Shown here: positions 1-13,948 of the stretch, piece by piece
Numbering within the stretch: the first letter of the stretch is position 1
How the letters are laid out: every line of letters starts with the position of its first letter
NCBI GenBank assembly: GCA_950295325.1
Contig: OX485805.1
Span: 57,622,758-57,686,757 of the forward strand
DNA length: 64,000 bases
Origin: Polytrichum commune
Lineage: Eukaryota > Streptophyta > Polytrichopsida > Polytrichales > Polytrichaceae
Direction of reading: 5' to 3'
The notes under the pieces: generated by a model
The model's input: only the letters and a program-made list of their open reading frames with translations
The model's database searches: none
Told to the model about the DNA's origin: nothing
Position numbers and translations under genes: made by a program

Positions 1-2212
1 TAGCATATAGTAGATGCCTCCATTATTGATACTCATACGAGGATTTTGGCACATCCACTTCCACTCAAAGAATCCTAAACTCCCTAGAGTTGATTGATTT
101 GATGTCAGTACAACACACTATAAAAAAAAACCAAGTGAACAATATACAGTTCGAGGTTGAGAGGAACAAACTAAATTGTAGAGGTGTGAGCTCCACCTTG
201 CTTCTAAACATGCTATGGATTGTACAATTTCTAAGATCCTTGTAACAAATCGGTGTCCTATCTTACACAATACGCAGAGCAGTGGATTCAAATACATTCA
301 ATCAAATCGGGTATACTGAACAACAGGCTCCATACTCCACGTGTCACTGACTGGCCATGGCCACAACTCAATCAAGAACACAATTAAGTTACAAGTACTA
401 GATGAAGTAACAAAATTAGGGAGACACAAAATTCACAAATGTCCATAAAACCACTCTCTTCTAGAGCCTGCAATCCGCTTTGAACTTCCTACATACACGC
501 TTGCAATCACTTGCAAACATAGCTTTAAAACATATAGGTATTGACTAGGCGTTGCTACGATGAATGGCCCCAGGGAACTGTCACGTAATTGTAAGCAAGA
601 ACAAAAAACAATTTGAAAGGTCTGCCTTTGGGCCAAGAAAATGGACTCAACGCATGATTCTAGCGAGTAGGCATTTAGAATGCAAATTTCTACCAACAAA
701 GCATACATCCTCTGTACAAATGTCTAAACAATTAACAAGAAACCAAGTAGATCCCAACTTTTTTAAGACACTGACAAAACATTTTTCTTGGCATTGACCA
801 AAACCCCCTTAGAGACGACCTTTCCTTCATTCATCCCTACAGAAGCTCCACCCCAACCCGACCACATAGCAAAACACACCAACCCCTTATTCATATTTGC
901 TTACTCCACAACCCTCACCAAGCTACACTAAATCCACACAAGAAAAAAACCCACCTGAGCCCACGAGTTGTAGCCCAAATTGCATTTCCAAGGCCTCCCG
1001 CACCGATGACAAACAAACTGCTCCGATAGTAGATTTCCGATTAAATATCGTACAAGAACAGACTTTTCTCTATATTTTCCCAAGTTGCCAAACCATCATC
1101 ATCAACCTGAGAGGCAATCCAAACTAGTCACTTGAACCCATGGTCATGACCAGCGTTGCTCGACGGAAAAGGCCTCACAAGTAGTCTCTTACGTAATCAA
1201 AAGAAGTCCCTTCTCACTAAACGCAAGAAAGTATCAAATTGCTTCAAACTTGGACCATTCCAATTCATGCTACTTCATTGTTGGGTTCCTCCACAACCAA
1301 TGATCTCAGCAATTGAAAGTACACGTCAACGATCACAAATTCAATAAACCTGAGAAGGATTTGTGAAACCCACATCGGGAAGACATTAAAAACAAATTCA
1401 CGTAACCTCAATCAATGCAATCGATCATTCTAGAAGAAAAGCAATACAATCTTCCCATCGACACGCTACTCTATCTATAGCCTCTTGAACCATGTCCTCA
1501 TCACTAGTAATTTTTAAAGTGACTGCAGTGCAATGATTTCGAGATATGACATTTTCTATAGGAACTGTCCTCTGGGCTTGAAGTCCTCGCTTAGGTGTGT
1601 GGAAGCAGACTTAAAGTATACAATTCGAGTGTTCAAATCATGGAATAATTTAAAATCATCTACACGTGAGAGTAAAAAATAAGGGAGCCCGTTTCCTTGC
1701 TCCCCGTACAACTTTGGGAAGACTAGGTCTTTGTTCTCACATGAAATGATCTTAACCCCCTCAGACACTTTTGTGCTGCCATAATAGGGAGAAAGAAGAG
1801 TATCACATATTCGAAGGCAAGAGTACCAACCGTTTTAAGAAATAGAGATGAAACCCCCCTAAGTCATGTCATACAAGGATTTTGGCACATCCACTTCCAC
1901 TCAAAGAACCCTAAAACTCCCTCATATTGGTTCATAAACCTTGACATGTCAACTCCATTAGAAATAGAAGCACATCATCAGCAAGCAACTTCTAAGGACC
2001 CCAACCCCCACCCGATGCTCGAAGAACTTCAGCGTTTGTAACAATACACGTAACCACAACCACTTGAGACATATATGTGCACGAGACCGTCAACTCGTGT
2101 AGAGCACAACAACCTACACATCCACCCCCGTTCTAGTCGAGAACACATTGGCACTCCTCTCCAACTTGGCCAACACAATGCGTTTTCCTTTCTACACTCA
2201 CCTCCACGTCCA
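1..2212. other. Gene-free AT-rich stretch
   Basis: I see no coding signal here; open frames are short and lack motifs or a splice pattern. A roughly 45-bp segment beginning GGATTTTGGCACATCC occurs near 40 and again near 1875 in the same orientation, so part of it is repetitive. Confidence 0.6.
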
Positions 2213-2824
2213 AGTCCAACTCAAAAGATTGATTACCGCACCGCACCACAACCAAATCAACCAAACCACGACAAACAATCTTCCACCTCACAAATAACTC
2301 AGATCTTAAAGATCACACCGCTCCCACTTGTTGACAAGTGCGACCCAGCAACAACACGGACCAAATTTTGATGCTCCAATTGGGGAGACGCTATTATACA
2401 AGTAGGGAGTTTGACTTGCTTGCCTCTTTGAAAAAATCTAACTAATTATTTAAAGGGAATAAAATTACGAACAACTTGCATTCCTCGTCATTTCCTCTAC
2501 TCCGTCATTGAAGAAATCTTGCACAAATTTCAAACAACACTTTCTGGCCAAATCAGTTTAATTCCACCGTTATTCGTATTTCTACCTTACACCTAGTAGA
2601 ACATTTTAAAACAACAACTGACCAAATTGTTTATTTTATTGCCATAAGATGGCCTTGATCTTGAATGGATACTATCATTGGGTTTCTTTATATCACCAAT
2701 TTGCTTATGTGTATGTTAATAACTAAATCTGGCCAAATTCAAACTAACAACCATGAGAGTTCGACTTGTTAATTTTGAAATCAAAGTGATTAATGTTTTA
2801 AAGTTTTGAAGTGTGTCATTCATA
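2213..2824. repeat. Dispersed repeat, copy 1
   Basis: This segment matches 10431-10803 in the same orientation at visibly diverged identity. Shared landmarks include CCAACTCAAAAGATTGA, CCTAGTAGAA, GCCATAAGATGG, ACTATCATTGGGTTTCTTT and AACCATGAGAGTTC. Several indels separate the copies, so the duplication is old. No coding content or termini were recognised. Confidence 0.7.
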
Positions 2825-3644
2825 GACCACCATTTTTTTGGGTTTTTATTATTCATCATGGGGCCCGTGACTTGGGTCGAGGGCCTCCTTGGTTGACAAT
2901 GTGGTTAGGTGGACCCACGTTTGCCACATATTTTAAGAACCCTTGACACCTTCTCCCACCGCAGGAAACAAGCTCACAAGGTACAGTCTAACCTTGATAA
3001 TGTCACCCTTGTTAATGGGACACCTTGATACTGTCACCTAAAAGTTTGAAACCGATTTTCTTAGTGTAAAACTCCCTCGTTATTATCCCTATCACCCTTG
3101 TTAATGTCACTATTTTTTTCCAAAATCCGTAGTGTAAATGTGATAATATCAAATATGGATGGATTGTATGTGATGGTTGGATGTATGGATTGTATGTGAT
3201 GGTTGGATGGACATATTGTAGTAGCCAAAAGGGTCATGAGCCACCCCTGTGATAAATGCAATGTTATTCAAAGGGTCATGAGCCGCCTCTGTGCACCAAC
3301 CCTGAACGGTGCTGTCTATACACGGCACTCAAAGGTGTTGTCTTTGACGGCGCTGCCAAGACTTCTTGGCCTCTATGCACCCCACCTTCCGTCACATGTG
3401 TTCACCTATGTGTCTTTGAGGGTTTCAGCTTGTGTGAAGTAATTTAGGATGTTAAGTTCTACGGTTTAGCTGAGCTGGTACAGAGTAGTGTCGACTTAAG
3501 CTAAATTAGTTCAATTGGTTTGCAATGTAGAAATCTCAAGATATGTGGCACGGTCTTCACTGTTTCTATAGTCAATAGTCGCATAGGAGAATCTAGTAAG
3601 ATCATAAGTGTTAGCCGCTCATCCTAAGTGGGCATTCAATTAGG

Positions 3645-3793
3645 AACAATCTTCTAGATTAGTTAGTCAAGCTCATAAGTAGAAACAATCTTCTAGGTAG
3701 GTTAGTCAAGCTCATAAGTAGAAACAGTCTTCTAGGTAGGTTAGTCAAGCTCATAAGTAGAAACAGTCTCCTAGGTAGGTTAGTCAAGCTCAT
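3645..3793. repeat. 39-bp tandem repeat, about 4 copies
   Basis: The unit contains TTAGTCAAGCTCATAAGTAG followed by AAACAGTCTTCTAGGTAGG. Copies differ by a few substitutions. The array lies inside the pogo-like element. Confidence 0.85.
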
Positions 3794-4028
3794 GGTCGAG
3801 CTCACTTGTATATAATGAACCATTGTTCATTTGGAATTTAAATGCACACTTTCTATCATAGGCTTGTGTTTCTTCATGCAGTGCAGGTGTTCTTCGTTGT
3901 GTTGTTGTTTTTGTTGTTGTTGCTACATTGGAAGCTAGTGATTGGCTGGTTTTTTGCTCTTGTAAGCCTTCGTTGGCATTGTTGCATAGCTTTGTGAATT
4001 CGGTAGCGTATGAATTATTAAGGACAAG

Positions 4029-4403
4029 GTGCGAGATGTATGTCAAGTGGAATATTCTATTGAGGTGGAATATTCTACTGAGGAGCTTGTGCAATTAGTG
4101 CAAGATGGCGAACATGTACTTGATTCCATGGAAGAAGACCCATTGATTGTTGATAGCAATGATGATGAGTCTAAAGTAGTGAAGCTAAGCGATGCACAAA
4201 AATATGCTAAAGATGTTTTGAATTTTATGGCTAGCCAAGGTTCTCAGATTTTCAACACTCATGAGTTGTTGGGAATGGAAAACATCCATGACAAACTCAT
4301 TAGAATTGGTGTTGGACATTTAACATCACTAAAACAATGTGACATTAGAAGCTTCTTTGTCTCTAGTGAGAGGTCTTTACCTGATCTCAATGACACATTG
4401 TGA
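4029..4403 (+). pseudogene. C-terminal remnant of a pogo/Tigger-like transposase
   Basis: This is an open frame of 124 codons near the 3' end of the TA-flanked element. It is acidic in the middle (EEDPLIVDSNDDES). It ends in a helix-rich stretch (LSDAQKYAKDVLNFMASQG) and a KQCDIRSFF tail. Tigger/jerky-type transposases commonly end with a KQ-x-x-I-x-x-FF-like segment after paired helices, so this resembles a transposase tail. No DDE core or CENP-B-type DNA-binding domain is visible upstream, so the copy could not supply transposase. The assignment is family resemblance by eye. Confidence 0.5.
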
Positions 4404-4636
4404 TGTGCTCATGTTGTTATTCACAATTTTGAATTATATTTTACATTCAAAAACATTGAAGTCTTGTGTTTTTTTTTACATTGTAATTTCATTTTGATTT
4501 TCTACCTTTTTTTTTTTTGATAATATCACATTATGCACAAATCTTCAAAATGTGACATTATCAAATATGTCACACCTTGTTTATATCACACTTTATGGTG
4601 AAACGGATGGTGTGATATTATCAAGGTTAGACTGTA

Positions 4637-7600
4637 GTACAATTGGTAGTGCAACACCGGGATAATACAAGAGTGGCTGGCCCCACTTGGGGTGCGTTGG
4701 AATTCGGTGCTTATATAATCTATAATCCCCCAATAGGGAAAATTTTGGGGACATGAGCACCGACAAAGCAGGGCCAAGCAAGTGCACCTGCTACCTTGGC
4801 CACTCAAACCCACCAAGCCAATGTGGAAGAAGATCACGTTCCTTAACTTATGCAAATGCAACAAACGCGGTTGCTTATCGGCGCCGCGTTGGAGTCCCTG
4901 CACCGTTAATGATTTCTTTAATGCCCCATACTATTCAGAGTCATGCAAGGCTATAAAAGGTTTACGATACAAATCCTTTCTTACCACACTGGTTATCTCA
5001 AGTAGTGTGTGTTACTATGCGGAGTTACCTAATGCTATAACTTTTTAATGTGATTGCAATACTCTACCAAGCAAAGTCATTTATGTTCTATAATGTTTGA
5101 ACAACCTATTGTATTGAACTTTCGTTAGTAAAATTTAAACTCCCGAGTAAGATGTAATTGCACTGCGTAGTTTCGAATAGTCACATGCATGGTTTGGGGA
5201 TAATCTATGTAGCAAAGCTCAAATAAGGTGTTTGGACAATGTAGAACATTAATGACTTTACTTGCGAAAATCTTCCACTCTTTGGAACAATTTAGAGCAT
5301 TGAGTAATTCTAAATAGCACATGACACTAGACTTCTTAATCGGTGTAGTGGTCCCAAGGAAAAGTGGCCGTAGGGTGGGCACTTTGCAATCCACATGCAA
5401 GTTTGACCGTTGGATCAAATAAGAATGGTCTCATCTAGTTAATAGTTGCGTTATTACAAAGATTACCATTTAAAGTTATAGGAGCAGAGTTGAGATGCGA
5501 AACTTATCAAAGATCAAAGTGAAATTTATTTTTCTTTTTTAGGGATCAAATAGGCCCTCTTAATTGTGTACATTACAAAGCATATAAAGATCTCCATATA
5601 CTACACACACATTCCAAATACAACAAGACACATGTCTTTGTGGTGTTCGTTAATAAGTACCAGCTAAGCTAGGTAACCTATCTTCTGAAAGTCCAATCTA
5701 AGGTTCACATGTAACCAAGTACCACTCAGATACAAATGTTTGGTTAAGATACTTAATTGAAGTAGGCCCACTTCCCTTAACCTATATATGTCTAAGAGGT
5801 CCATTTTGAGCCTCTCGATGTCATAAATAGGGTTTGAGAATTTTATGGTATTTTTAGCAAAAATAATTAAAGTTGGCTCTGTATGAAATTAAGCTCATTC
5901 ATCATATTATACATGCTTCCAATTGGAATAATTATGTACAACGAATTATAAGAAGTTCGAGTAAATGTCATACCTCCCATATGACCATTTAAAGAGCACA
6001 TGAATCTTCACTTTGGTAATGGATGAGATATTTATAAGAACTTCAAAATCTACAAGGAAAGTGATTGTGGCCTCCATTTGGATTTGCTAACCATTTTGTA
6101 TAAATTGTGTGTTGTTCATATCCTCATACACATGGCCTAGTTGGAAAAGTAACCATCAAGACCCATCAACCTAAGTTTGTATCATGGATTCTCAAAACAA
6201 AACACGAGTATCGCACAACATCAATATTTGGTCTAAATACTAAAAGCTTTCTCCCACAAATGATGCCATAGGACACCACCTTTAAATAGCTTACAACTTA
6301 TCCCATTTGTGTCAACAGACATTAAACCTTCCTCTACAAGCTTTTGATGGGAGAGAGGGGTCTTAGGCTAGGATAAGGTCTCGAGCAATCATGAACAAAA
6401 TTTCTAAATTTGACCGAAAAATAATGTATGCCTTGCCTGAATTCTCAAAAGCAATGTATGCCTTACCCTTGTATTCATGAAGGTTTCCTTGTCCACAAAA
6501 CCCATTTTGAGTGCATCTCAGCTTCAAGTTCAAAATCCAATATATATGGTCACTTTCATGTTAATGTTATTTTGAAAGTGTTAAACCCTAATTAGATCAA
6601 ATCAACTTATGTAATCCTAGTCAAGCATAACAAGGTGTAATTTAACACATTAGTTCTCGTTTGTGAACTGAAAAAAATATGAGCTTACTTTAATCAATTA
6701 TAATTTAGTTAATTAATGAGAAATGATGCACTTAAGTACACTTGTTTACACTTGATTAAGCTTAATTACACTCAGTTTACTTGCACTTAATTAGTTTGAA
6801 TGTGTATGAATACTTGTGGAAATCTACTTGTGAAAAGAGAAGGCATTCACTAAAATATTATTGAATGTATGTGCTACAATTAGTATGTTGTTTGCAATTT
6901 AACTGTCGGATGATAAAGACCCTTTCAAATGGCAAGTCACACAAATTATGATCCCATTGCTAATTAGGTTTTTTCATAACTTTTGCTTTCCAGTTGATTA
7001 GATGTCGTATTGGTGATTTCCCTTCTGGAATGAAATCCCAATAAAAAAAGGAATATGTATTGTACATGCCTTCATCCAAAACTCAATCACAACTTCAAAA
7101 TCATAAACTTCACTTTAACCCCCAAAGGCCCAAGCTTTTTCCACATGGTAACAAACACTGTTCATGTGTTATAAAACTAAGGTTGTAAGGCTACCAAGCA
7201 AAGACTTTGTGAAGCAAACTTATGGACATTGAGTCAAGTTCACATCAAGTTATGGTTGTTAAAATAAATATCTCCTCATTAAATATTACATGACTTTTCA
7301 TGTATAGCCTTTAGGTGTTATGACTGCATGCTAGTGAATGGTGTTTTGAAATATGAAAGTCAATAATGACTATTTATGGTTGAATTGGAAGAAACATGCC
7401 TATAAATGAAAATGATCTAATAAAAGAAAATTATGAGTGAATTTAGTTAATGATATATACTTGACAATGATCAATGTATTTGTGACAAGTGTGATTTAAT
7501 TGTAATTTGAAGTGCATTTCTTATTAATTATGGACATTTAGATTCGTTCAAATAAGTTTTGGGCATTGATGCCAATTCATGTGTAAATCGCATAACTTTC

Positions 7601-10430
7601 TTCTATAAATGTTTGTTATGACAAAAATCAAGAAGTGAAATTTGGACGCACAAACAAAAGTTGGCATCAAGAATTTGATGATTCCATATTTCTATTGCAT
7701 TTGACCAACAAAAACATTCATTGGTTTGCACACTAATGCTCAACACATTTGTAACAAAATAAAAGGATCGCTTTCTATAAAAATGAAAATGGAAAGCTTA
7801 AAACATAATACTCGTTCAAGGTTGATACACCATAGATACTATCATCAATAATCAACACAACATGTATACGTGGATCCATACACATTGCCACTACCAAAAG
7901 ACTCCTCGCCCTTAAATTTCCTTTTCAACACCTTTTAACATACCGAAATGAAGTTGTTCCTCAATGGAATGGTAAAAGAAATTATCATGACAAACTAGCT
8001 AGGAATGACACTTGAAGCTCACTTCTTTCAAGTTGGCCTATTAAAAACATTCCCGTGTGAAGCAACCCCACTATGACCTAGACGGTTTCCACCATTTGCC
8101 AATCTCGAGAGCCGGGGCGCAAATGAGGTATTAAAGCAAATATGTAACTTACACCGTGGAAGCCACGGAACTATAGACTAACCAGTGCCATACAAATGTG
8201 TTGCTTTCTCACCTCGTCGCGAACGCCTTAAAAAATTTAACTTGTGGTCGAGTGACTTAGAATTGCATGTTTTATGCTCAAGGAAGATAGCACCTCTAAA
8301 GCAAATCCTCATCTAGAAGATTTAGGTTGTGCAAGATCTTATCTCAAAGTGTTTGAACCCTCTCGAATGTTCTCCTTTGTGAATATAATTAACCTAGAAG
8401 TCACCGTAAACACTCTTCTCCATCTTAGACCCTTCCATATAGGATGTGAGAGAACTCTTTCACATTGGACCCACATAAAATGTAATTCAATTTTTGTCTA
8501 CTCTTTGGTTTGCCTTAATTTGCTTCAAAATGTAATTTCCACTTGAAATTGTGCATTTACATATCCATCAAAACTTGGTGAATATTCACAAGGCCTACCA
8601 AGGGGGAAGACGATTAAGGGGAGGGGAGGTTAAATATGTTGATTATTGGGTTTAACCTCGGTAATCATGTTTAAGTAACTATTATTTATGCTTAACCTAA
8701 CCCTAATTCGGTTTCAAAGGTCCCGAATAAGTCTAGTGAGTTAATTTGGGATGAATCAACAACTGACCTATAAGGGGTCTAATTTTTATTTATTTATAAG
8801 CCCCTTGGTAGATGTTAGGAAACCTATTCAACCAAAACATCATAAAAATCTTCCATATTTTCTAGAAACATGTTACGCCAAGCCAAGGATAAGGTACAAT
8901 TTACTAGATGTAATACTTCCTTGGGCCAAGGCCATATTGAAACCTTGACACACCATAACCATGTTGCTTTGGAGGCACTTTGCTTCATGATATCTTGGTC
9001 TTGAGATCCTAGCGTAATGATTGAGGGACCAATGCAATGGTCTTGAGTCTTGAGTAATGGGATCGCTCAATTTTATATTTTCCAAGTCGACCTTGTACTA
9101 CTCTTGTCCATTGTGCTATTATATGTCGCTTGACCAATTTGGGTGACCACCTCCTTTAGGAGTTGACCCTTTCTTATTAGAGTTGTAACTCATACACCTT
9201 TGTTTGACCTTATTTATTTCCCTAAGAACTTGGAAACCTTTTATATATTCGTGTTAGAATCGTTAATTAAGTGGTGCCTCATGGTTAAATTGATCACGCT
9301 ATCATATCTCTAACAACATGGCTTTAACCCCTAAAATCTTGAACCGAACATGTATTATGAAAGATGAAATAGAGGTCACATTTGGAATTGGCATACAAGG
9401 AAAGAACTTGAAGAGAAAATTTTAGACCACATCCACATGGTTGGAATAAAGATCATTATCCTTGATCTCCACCAAAGTAGTTAAAAAAGTTTCCCTCTAT
9501 AGCACAATTTTTTTTAAAGATTAATTAAAATCACTTCATCTTTTTGATGATTTGGCTAAAAGTGTGCATTTCATAATTTAGTGGAAAAAATAAAAATAAA
9601 ATCATGGCGTTGACCTTGTTTATTTTTTAACAAAGGACATTTTAGTTCCCATCATTTGAGAAGTCCATATCTTACAGTTATTTCTATCAATTTCCTTTAG
9701 ATGGTGCATAACGTGACTAGTTCAAAGTGGGAAAAAATAGGAAACAAAATGCAAATTTTCCTTGAGAAAATAATTGTTAAAAAACACTCCCAACCATTTT
9801 TGGCTTCATAGGAATTTAGGGGCTAAGGTATGTGTACCTACCAAAATCCAACGCTATAAACCAAATTAATATATTAAGAAAATTCAAATGTACAATTGTG
9901 GCAACTAGTGATCATTTTAGGTTCAATGTTGACTTTGGGTGTGTCTACTCTTAATGGCATTTGTAAGACTTTTTTATCATGTAAATGGTACCCAAATTAA
10001 TGCGTGGAGAGTTCAAAATATTATTTAGGATCAAATGATGGATTCATATGAAGTGTAATTGATTTTAAAGTCCAAGAAACTAAAAAGGCTAACGGGATTG
10101 GAAGTACATCATGATGGATTCAAAGGAATTAACTCCCTAGAGTGGCGGAGTGTGGTAGCCTCCGTAAGATAGAGGCTAATGTCACCTAGATGAAACCATG
10201 AAGTCGAGGTTGAGCCCTCAATATAGTTACCTTATTTGAGAACTTTGATTTGAGAACTTTCGTGGAGAGTGTCACAAGGAGGGGTGAAATTACTTTGAAA
10301 ATGAATGAGATCACCCTAGCAAAGCACTTCATGAATGCATTGGATTCTTGTAAACTCTGCTTCAAGTGGTGACGAATTTGGACAACTTGCATTGGATTGA
10401 TGTCCACCACAAACTTCACGTGTCAAATAG
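4637..10430. other. Gene-free AT-rich stretch
   Basis: About 5.8 kb without a credible gene. Reading frames are short, no domain motif appears and there are no clear element ends. It reads like old, degenerate intergenic DNA. Confidence 0.55.
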
Positions 10431-10803
10431 ACTCCAACTCAAAAGATTGAGCACCGCACCACAACCAAATCAAATCAAACAAATAACAAATGATCTTCCA
10501 CATGACAAATAACACAAAGCTCAAATCTGGCCGAATCAGTTTATTTTCATCATTTTCCATAATTCTACCTTATACCTAGTAGAATGCATCTATATAACAA
10601 CTAGCCAAATTGTTCAAATTTTGCCATAAGATGGACTTAGTCTTGAATGGACACTATCATTGGGTTTCTTTGTTTCACCCATCAACTTCTGTGTATGTTA
10701 ATATCTAGTTGTGGCCAAATTCAAATGACAACCATGAGAGTTCAACTTGTTAATTTTGGAGTCAAAGTGATTAATGTTTAAATTTTTTGGAGTGAGTCAT
10801 TCA
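10431..10803. repeat. Dispersed repeat, copy 2
   Basis: The partner is at 2213-2824, same orientation. It is shorter because of internal deletions, and the same landmark words occur in the same order. Confidence 0.7.
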
Positions 10804-12408
10804 TATTTTCCCTTTCTTTATTTCCAAGTATGTACAAATTTGCTAGAAACCATTTAAGGTTCATCCATGTAGAAAGGACCACCCACATTTATCTAAAATC
10901 ACTTGCGAAGCAACCTATCGTTCATTTTATGATTGTATCTACAAGGTCAATCCTCACATGGAGTCAATAATATGGCAAACAATTTTGTGGATAACAAGTA
11001 AGGAATATTAACTTTGAACTTCTTGAAGTTGTGATGATTTATATCTATGTGAAATAAGCTTAATTAAACATATGATTTTTTAATGTTTGATCTCAAGCAC
11101 ATCACATCTATTAAATATGAATCATGATGCTCCTATGTGCATTTTTTATCTGATTTGGGATTTGTTTTTTGTGCAGTGCAATGGCAAGGGGGTATGATTT
11201 TCAAAATAAACCAAACATGGCCCAAGGGTCCCCCTTCCAAAATCAAGTGCCCTTTAAACTAATGCCTCTCTATCATGCATGTACTTAATCCCTAAATGCC
11301 CAAAGGGGTTGTTTTCAACCATTTTTTTGAACTTTAAGGCCATGCATAGGGTTAGCTTGAGTGGATTATATTTGTATATTCCATAACTTTGTAGAAAGGA
11401 AAAATGTCTTCAGAGACCCAAAAGTCAAAGTTTCTAATCAATCTATAAAAGCATAAAAAATCGTTGGGCATTTAGGGGTTCAGTTAGTCTTTACATATCA
11501 TTTCTTTACTCAAAATTATCAAAGACAAATTAAATTGGATGAAATTTCTTGATTTCATGTGCTAAGCCTTTATGCTCCAAATATGAAGATGTTGTAGAGG
11601 CTTGTAACTATGGTGTGCTTGATTGTAATGAATGGTTTAAAAACATACTTGAAAGTGATTTATCCAATGTCGGCAACTCACGAATTATATTAGCTTTAGG
11701 ATAACTCGAAGATGAGGAAGCCTCACAAACAATACGGGGTACCTCAACCTCAACAAGGACCCCAAATGCATGCCACATTGCCCATGGTAAATAATTTGCA
11801 ATTTACCTTGACCATTTTATGATCGCAATTGTTCATCTTATAATTTGATGGATGAAAATAACAATTTCTACTCTTTTATTGCATAAATGAAACCATACCA
11901 TTATTCATATGATGATGCTTTTTCCCTTTCCAAATGAAGTCGCGTTCACATGTGGCTTGATGTTAGCATATGGCAATCATGATTCAAGCTATGTAGGAAT
12001 CCACCGGGATTTCTAGAAGTAGAATTTCTCCAATTTTTTGAGGCCTACATAATTAAGTGGATATACATGGGAATGTTCTAGGCACCAAAAACCCAAAAAA
12101 TGTAGGCAATAAAGAAGGAAGTGGGGGAATAACAATGCTTTTGGTCATTGGAGGGAAATCATACGCCAAGTGCGTCATTCCCAACACATCAAAACCATGC
12201 ATGCAACTTGAGGGCGCCAACACAAGAAGCATACAAAGACACGCAACTTAAGCAAAACCAAGGGAGCAATATAAATGTAAGAGTCAAAACAACAACAATT
12301 TCAAACTACAACTAAGACACTTTGTGGGTCTCGTGTAATTGATGATTGAAAAATAATTGGCACCAAAAATACTAAGAGAGCGCATGTATTTTGATTATGT
12401 TGCAAGGT
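10804..12408. other. Gene-free AT-rich stretch
   Basis: No gene, element end or array was recognised in this 1.6-kb stretch. Confidence 0.5.
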
Positions 12409-12416
12409 CATCAAGA

Positions 12417-12772
12417 CTCGGGGGGGGGGGGGGGGGGGGGGCAGTGTGTTAAAAAGTTAAGGATATAGGTGTGAACAACCACTATTTTATAGGGGGGTAT
12501 TACTTTCAAGTCTCTTCTTTTTTTCACATGCTATCATTATGTAAATTTCTACTTTGGGTTAATAGAAAAATGGCTTGCATTACTTATAATTCCAAATTAC
12601 CTATTATTCCATACCCTATAGTACTTTAAAGATGTCCAGTGCCATTTTTGATACCCTATATTACTCTTAAGTCCATTTATAATTTTTAGCCCCCATGTTT
12701 TTAAAATACCCTATCATTTGTTCGCACGTATATTGCTACTCCAACCAATGACTACCCCCCCCCCCCCCCGAG
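12417..12772. mobile_element. hAT-type MITE with poly-G termini
   Basis: A 356-bp insertion is flanked by the 8-bp direct repeat CATCAAGA (12409-12416 and 12773-12780). It starts CTCGGGGG and ends CCCCCGAG. Inverted similarity continues past the homopolymers: AGT and ATATAGGTGTGAACAA on the left match AGT and ATATACGTGCGAACAA when the right end is read inward. An 8-bp duplication is the hallmark of hAT elements. The long G and C runs are therefore the two ends of one element. It has no coding capacity. Confidence 0.75.
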
Positions 12773-12955
12773 CATCAAGATGGACCGTACAGGTTTTACA
12801 CGGGCAAACCACACATGCAAAATGGCTCCTATGACAATAATAATTTCAAGCAAGATGCAATGAAAATAAACAATGTAATATACCCTACAAGTATTGCACT
12901 TAAAGCCATTTTCTAAGACTATTGTTAAAAAAAAAACCAAAAAAAAAAAAAACTT

Positions 12956-13203
12956 GAGTTCAAGTCATATGCACTCACCAAGCTTTCAACTCTTTGAGTA
13001 GGTTTACATTGGGGTCCCGGTCCAAGAAACTTGGATCCAAAACACCCCCTTTAATGGAGCCACTTGGGGTCGAGGCCCCTCCGTTGGTGGGAGGAGGAGG
13101 CTCTCATAGGAGAGGCGGTTCATTTGAAACGCAACGAGGGCATGCGGGTGTGAAGTTAAGACCAAATTCAATCATGATCTGCTCAATAACGGGGGGAAAA
13201 AAT
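12956..13203. mobile_element. Short insertion between A-rich direct repeats, possibly SINE-like
   Basis: Both flanks carry AACC followed by 13-14 A and then CTT (12935-12955 and 13204-13223), as expected of a target-site duplication of about 20 bp from LINE-type integration. The segment contains GTTCAAGTC near its left end, which fits a pol III B box. No A box was seen. Slippage in A-runs could imitate part of this. Confidence 0.35.
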
Positions 13204-13480
13204 AACCAAAAAAAAAAAAACTTAGATTGATATCTTTGAGGTACAATTACATGTTGGCTTTGTGATCTTCACATTTCCTCATCCAAAAAATGCAACGTAG
13301 ATTGTTCACAACATGCTTCCATTTCGAGCTAACTTATGATTAGGTTAGTCTAACTCCTTTATGCTTCATGCTTGTCGCGCACAACATTGTATAGAGTTCG
13401 CATAGTGCATGGTGAGCACTTGTAAGGCTTGAACTCCATATGAACTGCTCTGATGTGTGTCCAAATTAGATTTCTGAAAA

Positions 13481-13669
13481 CTAGATCCTAGGAGATCCTC
13501 CAGTGTGCAGTAAAGTGTGCATCTGGAGTTGTCTATTCAACATGGATGAGCCGCATACATCACAGCTGATATGACAATGTGACAATTCGCGGTGTGCTTG
13601 TAGCCGATAAACATCAACAAATACCTCCCCACACCGCGGTTCCATGCACACTACATGGTCAACCACCAT
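13481..13669 (-). pseudogene. C2H2 zinc-finger exon fragment
   Basis: The minus-strand frame encodes one finger, C-x4-C followed by H-x4-H (CMEPRC...HRELSH), and a second, C-x2-C followed by H-x3-H (CDVC...HTLLH). This fits DNA- or RNA-binding C2H2 fingers. The frame is only 62 codons and I could not connect it to convincing neighbouring exons. It is either one exon of an unrecognised gene or a captured fragment. The 13949-14536 frame lies just upstream on the same strand and might belong to the same gene. Confidence 0.4.
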
Positions 13670-13948
13670 GGACTCTGCATACCCAAAGGAAAATACGTTC
13701 AGGAAATCAACATTTAAAGTTGCTCAAGCATCACTTGGATTTCGTGTGTGTGACCTTTCAGCCTTGTTAGCAACATAACTCCTAAATATACCTGATTTAG
13801 CACAAACATCAGAAAACAAGTCTCATCCATATTATGAAATACCACGTACGAAGCCACAACAACATAGCTACAAAGTTATACAGAGAGGAGTACTGGAAAA
13901 GTCCATTAGGGCTGCCACTCCCAGTTCTCTCCAACCGCTCAGTCGCAC

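Larger units (their letters stand above)
2984..4634 (+). mobile_element. pogo-like (Tc1/mariner) DNA transposon, internally decayed
   Basis: The element is bounded by TA dinucleotides (2982-2983 and 4635-4636). Its inverted termini read CAGTCTAACCTTGATAATRT inward from each end for about 23 bp with one mismatch. Inner copies of TGATAATGTCAC-like and ATATCACA-like words follow on both sides. TA target duplications and CAGT-type termini are typical of plant pogo/Lemi-like elements. At 1.65 kb it is too short for a complete transposase plus ends, and only a C-terminal-like reading frame remains. The superfamily assignment rests on termini, TSD and that tail. Confidence 0.75.
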
